Source: Patescibacteria group bacterium
GTDB lineage: Bacteria > Patescibacteriota > Gracilibacteria > UBA1369 > JAHKBB01
DNA: 35,444 bases
NCBI GenBank assembly: GCA_018826445.1
Contig: JAHKBB010000140.1
Coordinates: forward strand, 1 to 35,444
Direction of reading: 5' to 3'
In this document: piece by piece, positions 8,217-16,800 of the stretch
How positions within the stretch are numbered: the first letter of the stretch is position 1
Layout of the letters: the number at the start of each line of letters is the position of its first letter
The notes under the pieces: model-generated
The model's input: only the letters and a program-made list of their open reading frames with translations
The model's database searches: none
What the model was told of the DNA's origin: nothing
Translations under genes and position numbers: made by a program

Positions 8217-8245
8217 TTGTGTTAATTAATTACAACCTTTAAAAT
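8217..8245 (+). promoter_or_regulatory. candidate promoter for the peptide-transporter leader
   Basis: -35 TTGTGT (8217-8222), a 17-bp spacer and -10 TAAAAT (8240-8245) lie in AT-rich sequence between tsaD and the GC-rich cassette. Initiation near 8251-8253 would place the first leader hairpin at the 5' end of the mRNA. The hexamers are only moderate matches. Confidence 0.4.
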
Positions 8246-8250
8246 TAACT

Positions 8251-8551
8251 CCTTTTGTGTGCAAAAGGGCGAACTCTGGCTTGTGGCCAGTGGTTTGCCG
8301 TCGCTACAAAAGTTCCATTGTTTTCCAGGAGCTCTCTAAGGAGAACTTCCTGTGAAGATATGATCATTGACAAGCAGTTAGATAAATTCAGACACCTTAC
8401 TATTTTCGGTGTCGTGTTGAGGGACACGATTCACCGAATGGATACAAACGTTGGTTCCGAGGTTTCGGGACCACGACACACATTCTCCACAATCACATGG
8501 CCTGTGGTGGAGAGTAAACATTGTCCGGAAGGACAAAAGGAGGTAAGGGCC
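8251..8551 (+). promoter_or_regulatory. highly structured 5' leader of the POT transporter, candidate riboswitch-like element
   Basis: About 300 nt between the predicted promoter and the transporter ATG hold consecutive strong inverted repeats. 8251-8268 is a 7-bp stem. 8268-8299 joins GGCGAAC/GTTTGCC and CTGGC/GCCAG. 8323-8356 is about 12 bp with internal loops. 8405-8438 is 13 bp with a 2-nt bulge. 8453-8472 is about 8 bp with one G-U pair. 8484-8513 joins TCTCCAC/GTGGAGA and CACA/TGTG. 8521-8536 is TTGTCC/GGACAA around a GGAA tetraloop. CTCCTTTTGT at 8249-8258 is the exact complement of ACAAAAGGAG at 8533-8542, which contains most of the Shine-Dalgarno site. The loop of the sixth hairpin (CATGGCC, 8496-8502) complements GGCCATG at 8548-8554, the start codon. 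I recognise no known riboswitch consensus. The frame is open but the translation resembles nothing. Confidence 0.55.
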
Positions 8552-10609
8552 ATGCCTATGCTCATGTTATTCACATTCGCGCTCACGGACAAGCTCAAGA
8601 ACTTGTTCGGGCACGACCCGAAGTGGCGGACTAAGCCGCTTCCGACAACGGGGCACCCTCCCGGCGCCCCATTCATCATCGTCAACGAGGTCATGGAGCG
8701 ATTCTCGTACTACGGCATGAGGGCGGTCCTCATGATCGTGATCACCACCCTGCTCCCCTTCGACCAGATCATGACCGAGGAGGAGGCGAACGAGCTGTTT
8801 CACGGCTTCATCGTGTGGAACTACGCGTTTCCTATCCTCGGAGCCATCATCGCGGATGCGTTCCTGGGGAAGTACCGGACCGTCTTGTACCTCTCCCTGG
8901 TCTACGCCGCAGGATGCTTTGTTCTCGCCAGCGACCAGTCGATTGGCTCGATCAAGCTGGGCCTCATGTTGATCGCCATCGGCAGTGGCGGGATCAAACC
9001 GTGCGTGGTCGCCTACCTCGGCGATCAGTATGGGGAGGAGAACAAGAGTCTGGTCAACAAGACCATCACCCGTTTCTACCAGGGCATCAACCTCGGTGCG
9101 CTTCTGTCTATCTTCCTGACTCCATTGCTCCTGCAATGGTTCGGTCCGGAAGTGGCCTTCGGCGTCCCGGCGGTGGGCATGCTGCTCGCGACCTTCGTCT
9201 TCTGGACTGGTCGCAACAAGTACGCCCACAGTGTCCCGAAGGGGTTCAGCCAGGTTATGACCGAGTTGCGCGTGGGGCTGAAGCCCCTCCTGAAGCTCGT
9301 CGGCCTGTACCTCTTCATGTCCGCCTTCTTCTGCATCTACGACCAGAGTGGCGGCGAGTGGATACTTCAGGCCAGAAAGATGGACCTCAACTTCTTGGGG
9401 TTCGAGTGGTTGGCGGCACAAGTGCAGATGCTCAACCCGCTGATCATCGTTCTGTTTTCGGGCTTCCTTGAGGACAAGCTTTACCCACGCATCAAGAAGC
9501 TCCTCGGTTCGGAGCTCTCGGTGATCACCGTGGGGCTGGGCCTCACCTGCCTCTCCTTCATGATGGTGACGTTTGTCGAGATCAAGCTCGAAGACGACAT
9601 CCTCATGAGCATCGGCTGGCAGTTGGGCGCCTACGTCCTGCTGACCATCGGAGAGGTCTTCGCCTACCTCTCGGCCATGCAGATCTCGTACAGGAAGGCA
9701 ATGCCCTCGATGAAGTCCTTCGTCCAGGCCGTCTTTCTCTTATCGGTCGCCCTTGGCAACCTCTTCACGCAGCAGGTCAACGGCGTGATCCAGCAGGATC
9801 CCCCGACCTTCGCGCCCGACGTGATCGGTGAGTACGTTCTTAGCCTCACCGCTTCCGACGGCCAGAGCGAGAGCACTTCCGAGTGTACCCTCGTCGTAAT
9901 GTCCGACGCCGACTACGCGGTCCACGATGCGAAGGTGAAGGAGGGCCAGAAGGCAGATCAGCTCGACAAGAGCCTGAAGGGAACGGCTGGCAGGGACCGT
10001 GCGGTTAAGCTCGGGCGCACCGATGTTCCTCTGTACGGCAGTGCCGGATCTGGCAAGTTGGGCATCAAGACCTTCAACTACGCCTGGTCCATCAAGAGCC
10101 TGCCGGAGGGGAGTAAAATGACCCTCACCGACATGGGCGGTCTTGACCGGCGTCTTGCTTCCTTCACCCCGGACGTGTTTGGGCTGTACACGTTCGGCTT
10201 CGAGGCCCGCCTCGACGCCGAGAAGATCACCGACGAAGTGGTGGTCAACGTGACAGACAAGAACCTTCCCCCGGTCGTTCTCGCCAGCGCGAGTCCAGTG
10301 AAGTTCGGCGATGAGGATCACCCTGTGATCCTGAACGGGGGCGCTACCTACGACCCCAACGGCGACGATCTTGAGTATCGCTGGGATATCGTCAAAACCC
10401 CCGAGGGGAGCGCGATCACCAGCGATGACGTCAAGCATCGCTTCGTCGCCAGCAAGGGGAGCATCATCAAGGGCTCCGAGCGCTACCTCTTTTTCACCAT
10501 CCTGATCATCCTGGTCACACTCGGGTTCATTCCCTTCGCACGGAAGGTTGACCTCGGGTCCGACTACTACCAAGGAGACAAAGAAGAGGACTCCGCTGGC
10601 ACGGCGTAG
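8552..10609 (+). CDS. POT/PTR2-family proton-coupled oligopeptide transporter with PKD-type periplasmic insertion
   Basis: This inner-membrane MFS transporter (685 aa) imports di- and tripeptides with protons. The proton-coupling motif NEVMERFSYYG gives E46, E49 and R50. PTR2 signature 1 is GAIIADAFLGKYRTVLYLSL and signature 2 is FYQGINLGALLS. About twelve membrane helices can be read. Between helices 11 and 12 lies an unusual loop of roughly 230 residues (about 411-643) with PKD-like segments. The start at 8552 is set by AAAAGGAGGT at 8535-8544 with ideal spacing. The frame stays open upstream to 8255, but that extension lacks a ribosome site and homology. The gene is about 60% G+C in a sampled line, against about 47% in tsaD, and is rich in CTC, GTC and ATC codons, so it looks acquired. 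No partner genes flank it. Confidence 0.9.
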   Translation: MPMLMLFTFALTDKLKNLFGHDPKWRTKPLPTTGHPPGAPFIIVNEVMERFSYYGMRAVLMIVITTLLPFDQIMTEEEANELFHGFIVWNYAFPILGAIIADAFLGKYRTVLYLSLVYAAGCFVLASDQSIGSIKLGLMLIAIGSGGIKPCVVAYLGDQYGEENKSLVNKTITRFYQGINLGALLSIFLTPLLLQWFGPEVAFGVPAVGMLLATFVFWTGRNKYAHSVPKGFSQVMTELRVGLKPLLKLVGLYLFMSAFFCIYDQSGGEWILQARKMDLNFLGFEWLAAQVQMLNPLIIVLFSGFLEDKLYPRIKKLLGSELSVITVGLGLTCLSFMMVTFVEIKLEDDILMSIGWQLGAYVLLTIGEVFAYLSAMQISYRKAMPSMKSFVQAVFLLSVALGNLFTQQVNGVIQQDPPTFAPDVIGEYVLSLTASDGQSESTSECTLVVMSDADYAVHDAKVKEGQKADQLDKSLKGTAGRDRAVKLGRTDVPLYGSAGSGKLGIKTFNYAWSIKSLPEGSKMTLTDMGGLDRRLASFTPDVFGLYTFGFEARLDAEKITDEVVVNVTDKNLPPVVLASASPVKFGDEDHPVILNGGATYDPNGDDLEYRWDIVKTPEGSAITSDDVKHRFVASKGSIIKGSERYLFFTILIILVTLGFIPFARKVDLGSDYYQGDKEEDSAGTA

Positions 10610-10620
10610 CGCCCATCAAC

Positions 10621-10680
10621 CGGGAGCACTGACCATTAACCTCGGCCTGGTCAGCCAAAAGAAGGTGTCCTTTTCTCCCG
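10621..10680 (+). other. three-way-junction-like structure after the transporter stop
   Basis: CGGGAG (10621-10626) pairs with CTCCCG (10675-10680). It encloses two hairpins: CTGACCA/TGGTCAG (10629-10654) and AGAAGG/CCTTTT (10660-10674, one G-U pair). It begins 11 nt after the TAG. It may terminate transcription or protect the 3' end. There is no strong U tract after the closing stem. The rest of 10681-10830 holds no gene that I can see. Confidence 0.4.
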
Positions 10681-10748
10681 CTTCGCGCGATGAGAATCGA
10701 TTTGGCGGAGCCCTCACTCCAGTCAATAAGTAGTCTAACTGCTTGTCA

Positions 10749-10813
10749 CCTTCTATATGTTTTTCAATTCCTTAGAAATCGCAAAATCAAAGGACTGGAA
10801 GATATATAGAAGG
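10749..10813. repeat. 10-bp inverted repeat around a 45-nt spacer
   Basis: CCTTCTATAT (10749-10758) and ATATAGAAGG (10804-10813) are exact reverse complements. A nested TCCTT/AAGGA pair lies inside. It sits where GC-rich cassette sequence gives way to AT-rich sequence, just before the shared terminator. The function is unknown. Confidence 0.4.
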
Positions 10814-10831
10814 GATAAGATCATTAAATGA

Positions 10832-10857
10832 AAGAGCCCCGCCGTAGCGGGGCTCTT
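10832..10857. terminator. bidirectional intrinsic terminator
   Basis: AAGAGCCCCGC and GCGGGGCTCTT form a perfect 11-bp stem around loop CGTA. T-rich sequence follows on the plus strand (CTTTGACTTATTTATT) and on the minus strand (TCATTT). It serves the giant minus-strand gene, whose stop is 23 nt away, and can stop read-through from the transporter. Confidence 0.85.
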
Positions 10858-10879
10858 CTTTGACTTATTTATTGTGAAG

Positions 10880-13800
10880 TTACATTTCCATCACTTTGAC
10901 CACGATCTTGGACATTTCGGCGCGTGTGATGCTTTGACCGGCTCGGAATGTGCCATCGTCGTAACCTTTGACAATTCCTTTGTTGTATGAGGTTAGGACG
11001 TAAGGCGCATACCATCCGCCCGCATCGACATCTGAGAATGGGTTCTCTGTGACTTTGCCGACTTCGACACCGCCCGTGATGAATAACATCTTAAGTGCTT
11101 CCGCACGGTTTACGTTTTGATCCGGTCTGAATGTTCCGTCTGTGTATCCGCCGATTATTTTCATGTCTTTCGCTTTCTTGACGACCGGTGCGTACCACGC
11201 GCCCTTGTCTACGTCCGGGAATGGGTTTGCTGATACGGACGCCGGAACGGTTTCTCCGAGGCCGAGCAGGATGATCTTTAGGGCTTCCGCTCTGGTTATC
11301 TGAGCATTTGGCTCGAATGTCGTCGCGGAGCGTCCTTTGATCACTCCCTTATTGTATAGCTTGGCGATGAATGATTCTCCCCAGTGTCCGATAGTGTCTG
11401 TGAATGGTGGTTTTGCTTCGGCTTTTTCTGCTTTTTTCTTGGCTTCTTCAAGCTCTTCACCTTCTAGGATTTCGATGTCTTTCACCTTCAATGTGACCTT
11501 CTTTGGCTGTGAAGGTGTGTCACCGGCGCCGCCTCCACCGCCGCCGCCGCCTTGGTCACCTCCATCGACTGGAGGTCTACAGATAGGGTTGGTATCGCAT
11601 TCGGGATCTGCGCAGTCTTTGTGTCCGTCACCGTCATTATCTACTCCATCATTACATATTTCCTGGCCACACGGACTAACTCCCGTACAGTCGCTATCCG
11701 CACAGTCCACGGCAAGATCCCCGTCGTCGTCTACTGAATTGTTACATGTCTCTGTAGCTTCTGCTGTTATCACAACCGGCACAGAACTTGATCCCGTGGA
11801 TTCATTACCCGATGTGTCGACCGCTGTAACGGCGTAGTATACGGTTCCCGTTGCCGGTGGAGTTAGGTCTGCCCATGCGCTGTCTGTGACAATTCCGAGG
11901 TTGACTTGATTTCCTTGAATTATCGAGACCGGAGTTGTTGCGCTTCTGTACACTTCGTACTCAAGGAAGTCAACTTCTGTATTGTTGTTCCAGTCGAGTA
12001 GGACTGTGTTTCCGCTCTTTTCTCCGGATAGTCCGGTTGGAGCCGCTGGAGGGTCTTCATCTGTTGGGATCACCTCACCATATATGGTCAAGTGGTCTGT
12101 CCATACGATTATCTTGCTGTTTACGGCGTCTTTACTGAATGATACGTTGCTCCATTCTCCATTTGCTGAGTCGTCCACGTATCCGATATTTACAGTGTTG
12201 ACGTCATCGACTGTTATTTCAATTTTGATTGATGAATTAAGGCTTGTGACGGTTTGTCCGCTTGAATCTGTGATCGCAATGTCGTATCCAAGTCCGTCTT
12301 CCGTCTTAGCCACACCTGTTTCGGGAGCGGCAATTTTTGCTACAGAAAGTCTGTATGTCGTGCTGGCTGAACCCGTTAGGGCTCCACCAGGGATCGTTAC
12401 AATCACTTTGCCGTCTGTTGATGTCAGCGTTACTCCCGTTGTCGGATTAAATGTTGTGGTTGCCGGCCTTTGACTTGTGAATCCTGCTACTGCCGTCATT
12501 GGTATAGTTTTTGCTCCGGGGCTGGTAGTGTTTGCGATAGTTACAGTCTGTGTGTTTCCGGCAGTTGTTTCGTATCCAACATAGAACGCCTTAAGGGCGT
12601 ATGTACCATTTGGCAGACTTAGGGTGACCTGTCCGTTACCGTTACTGTTCGTGTTTCCGGAAATAGAGTTACCCTTTGCGTCTGTGGCAACAACTCTTAC
12701 TACGTCGCTAGGTTGTGATCCCGCAAGTGTTACCGTCACAGCCTGTGAAGCCGCGTTTGTTGCGGATGTTATTACGAGGTTCTTTGTAAGGTTAGCTGCC
12801 GCGACACTTAGACTTGCCGCTTCGGAAGGAGTGTAATTTGTCTTTCTGGCTGTAACTATTACTTTTCCTAGGTTTGCGGGTACATACATAGTGTACGCTC
12901 CGGTGGAATTCGTTTCAGCATTTCCCGCGATGAAGCCTTCGACAGGATCTTTTGCCTGTACTTTTGCTCCACTTACACCGGTTCCGCTTCCATCTTTCAC
13001 TGTACCGCTGATGGTTACAGGTGATGGAACTGTAAACGCTAATGACGTTCCCTCTGACACGACCACTCCGGCTTGAGTTGTAATTGGACCTGCCCCTTCC
13101 ACAAATCCTCTGATTGTGTATGTACCAGGCTCCAATCCCATAGTGCTTGAACTTGCACCTTTTATCTGAAAGTCGGACCGTTTGCCTGTGATGGACTCTA
13201 CGTTTACAAATGCATTTGTGACCGTGACCGCGGATCCACCTTCATTTATAAATGATATCGGAACTGAAACTGTACTGCTTGCAAGACTTGTGGTTCCAAG
13301 CGCAACTGTATCCCCTGATGACGTGTCTACCGAACAGCTAATATTTTTATTGATATTAATCTTCTTTCCGTCGATGATCTTGGAGACAAACGCTCGTACA
13401 CAATACTGACCGCTTGGAACTGACAATGAATATGCACCATTTACGTCTGTTACTACTCCTCCATAGTACGGAGTACTTGTATTGCTTTCTATGGACACAT
13501 ATGCATCTGGAACTCCTGTTCCGCTTATTTCTAATGTTCCCGTTACACTTACGAATCCTTGTTTTACGTAGATTGTATTCCCTGTAGAATCCGCAGTTCC
13601 CACTACGACCTGATCCGGCAAGCATGTTTCGGCAGTACCATCAAATGCGCAGATTTGCCATCTGGTGTTATCTCGTACTCTGAATGAGTACGAACCGTCA
13701 GTAGAGAATATCTCTTTGTGTCCAGGCATTGGATTGCCATTTGAGTCTCTTTCGTTGGCAAACACAAGTGCGTTTTGCTGGAGTGTGTTTGCGTCCGCTT

Positions 13801-16800
13801 TTACAGATCCGCTAAGTGTCCTTCCAGGTACCACCATAGGAACCGTTACTGTGGCGGGACTATTTTCCGTATTTGCGGATGCAACCTCTACGGGTATACC
13901 AAATACTTCTCCAACTCCGGGTTTGATAACGTCAACAAACACAAGTCCTTCAAATGCGATAAGTTTTGCTTTACCAAGTGCACCTGTCGCCTTTGGCATT
14001 CTTCCCGCCGCGGTTACCATGGCATTTTGCACTGCGTTTCCGGATGCGTCCGTTACCGTTACTTCAATATACTTCATGTCGCCGGTACCTAGATTGAATG
14101 TAATGGTGTCTGCGGTTGATTCATCTGCGTCCTTGAATCCATTCGCAAACAAGTTCTTAGGTGGAGGCGGCATAAATCCGAAGTCTTTTGTTGTCGTTGT
14201 TTTAGCCATAAACGGCATGATTTCCATCCAATACTGTTCGTCTTCTATAACATTAAATGTCATGGAAGCGGCTCCTGATGCATTCAACGTAACTTCTTGT
14301 TCGTATGATTCTCCGTACATATTGCCTCCTCTAAACTGGACTTTTGAATTTGCATTACCTCCGGTTATGTTGACCGCTACCGGAACTGTTGAACGACCAT
14401 TCATCGTACTTGCGTCTGTTGCATGTAGCGTAATAGATTCCGTACGTTGAGCGCTTGGATTTACTATTTGTATTCCTCTTCCTTCGTCATAGTATCCTGA
14501 AGGGCCTTTTACCTGTATGTCGTAGAACATTGGGTTGAGTCCGCTAAACGTGTGGGTTGCCTGACCGCTTGTGAATGTGAGAGTAACGGCTTTACCTCCA
14601 AGGTATGCGGTTGTCGTTGTACCATCACCTATATCAGGCGCACTTACGTTCAAGGTTATAGATGCGTTACCTTGTGGTGAAATATTCGTTTTCGCTATCT
14701 TTTGCTCGGCGGAAATAGGCCTTCCTTCCGCATTTAACGGCTGAAGCGTTACGTCATAAGTACCGGGACCCGGGTTTCTGATACCCTTTATGTCTATCGA
14801 CACAAAGTCTCTTGCGTTTGTAGTCTCAGAGAACGTCAAAACCAGTTTCTTTGCGCTATTATTCTTTGTCATGCCGGACACCGTAATTGATTTTGGCGCG
14901 GGTCCGTTTATGTCGCAGTTCATCGGACTGCTCTCCGCGCTTTGTGTTGTGAACATACAAGGAAGCATTGCCGCGTTGGACACATCGAAGCCCGAGTTTC
15001 CAAATGTGATTTCGAGTCCCTTAGCGGCCTGATCCACAGGCATGTTTATGAAGTATGTACTCGTAGCGGCCGCTGTTGGATCTTGAGCGTTTGCCTGCCA
15101 TGGAGAGAAGTCATAGAACATTTTGTCTCCCGTGGCCATAACGCTCTTATCAAATTCATTTACGAAGCTGTAAGTAGATTCTATGTATCCCTGGAATGTT
15201 CTACTAGAGTTGTCAATAGGATTTCCGGAATTATCTTCTACTTCTCCGGCGTCTATCTCTATGTAGTATTCCGTGTTCGCTTTGAGCGACAAATCTCTGA
15301 TTTTCAACATATGAGGTTGAGGCCATTCAAATGGCTTACTGCTCAAGTTCACGCTTGGTCCACTGCCATTTGAATATGGGTTTTTGATTGAAAGGTTCTG
15401 GTAGTTGATATCTCCTGTAGATGCGCTCACAATCGGTTCACTGAAGAACAATCTACATTCGAATTCTTCACATTCCACCCAATCCAATCTAGGAGCTTCC
15501 GTGTCCGTTGCCTCACTTGTTGTGAATATCCTTTCAATATTACCGCTCAGACTTCCTCCGGTTAACGTTGTTAAACTTGAATCGACGATGATCTTGTACG
15601 TTTTATCCGGCTGTAGAGATTCCCTAGGGGTCCATGTCACTTTTTTGTCCCGCGAGAAGTATTCCTTGTATCCTTTTACAGTTGTATTTCCCGCAAGAAC
15701 GTCTACTATTTGGATCTTGCTGGAATCGAAGTTTATCGGATCCTTGAAGAATAGTTCAATGTACGGTTGATATGAGGGTACTCCTGTGAACGCCTGCAGT
15801 GATCCATCCCATAACCAATCTATGTTTGTACCCATTATTTCCGGTGCATTCGCCTGTGTTGTTCCGGATGTATAGAAACACGTCATTGCTATCACCCCCA
15901 GATCTTTTGGCAGATCCGGCGGAGATATTATCGCGTTTCCGTTTGCATCCAAAACTTCATTTGTTAGCGCGAAACAGTAGAAATAATTATTTTTAAGCGC
16001 TGTATTAACGCTGAGCGATATTTTTCGAGTTCCGGATGAGTAGCTTACACCGACTTCCGTCGCGTTACCGGACAATAAGTATTCGACCGGGTTGAAGCCC
16101 GATGCCGAACCTTGCGCTCCCATCTCGTATAGTCCGCTGTCTCCGGCAAGCGCCGTTGTAAGAGTTGATGTGTCAATTTCGTTGTTAAACGCAATTTCTA
16201 TGTTTGAAAGGTTGTTTGGAATTCCCCTCATCATTGGACCCGGATATATATATTCCATGAAAGTGTTATCGTGCTTGTCTGAAGAGTTTATCAGGTAGTT
16301 TTGACACGAGTTGTATGCCAGAATTCCACATCCACGCGTATTGCTTGAATCGCTTGAAGTGGATAGCGCATTTCCCGCAAGGTCTTTGATCTTGCTGCTT
16401 GCGGTCATCTTATAGCTTCCTCCGGATGCGGCAAACTTGTTTAGATCCAGCCCGTCGATCCGGATTTCGCTCTTGCCGTCCCATACTTCGGAGCGGTAAT
16501 TTTTCCCCGTCAGCGGGATTGTAATGCTTGGACTTCCATCGTTTGAAACGAGCAACGTATAGTTGTCCAGGTTGCTGGCCAGATCTTTCTTTACCACTTC
16601 CGAGAAGATTATTCTGCATCCAAATGTATCACATTGCACCCATTCCACATATGGCGCCACCGTATCGCCTGTACCGGAAGTCGTGAATGTAAAGCTTGTC
16701 TGACTTCCGAGTACACCTCTGCTGTTCGGGAAGTTGTTTACAACCCTTGCCGTATATTCCGTACCTACCGACAGCGGTGCGCGCGGGAATATTGTCACCC

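Noticed and set aside
8255-8551. Reading frame extending the transporter 99 codons upstream
   Set aside because: It has no ribosome site, its translation is unlike any POT N-terminus, and the DNA is full of paired stems. The ATG at 8552 has an ideal Shine-Dalgarno site.
8567-9421. 284-aa minus-strand frame inside the transporter
   Set aside because: High G+C and C-ending codons create long antisense frames. The product is a low-complexity Asp/Glu/Val/His-rich shadow; the same holds for 9740-10573.
8205-10746. Imperfect direct repeat GTCTAA...CTTGT flanking the transporter cassette (8205-8220 and 10733-10746)
   Set aside because: The match is short and gapped, well within chance. It is not enough to call attachment sites or a target duplication.
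13665-14450. 261-aa plus-strand frame within the giant gene
   Set aside because: It is antisense to a continuous frame with recognisable domains and is Ser/Thr/Pro-rich, as expected for a shadow.
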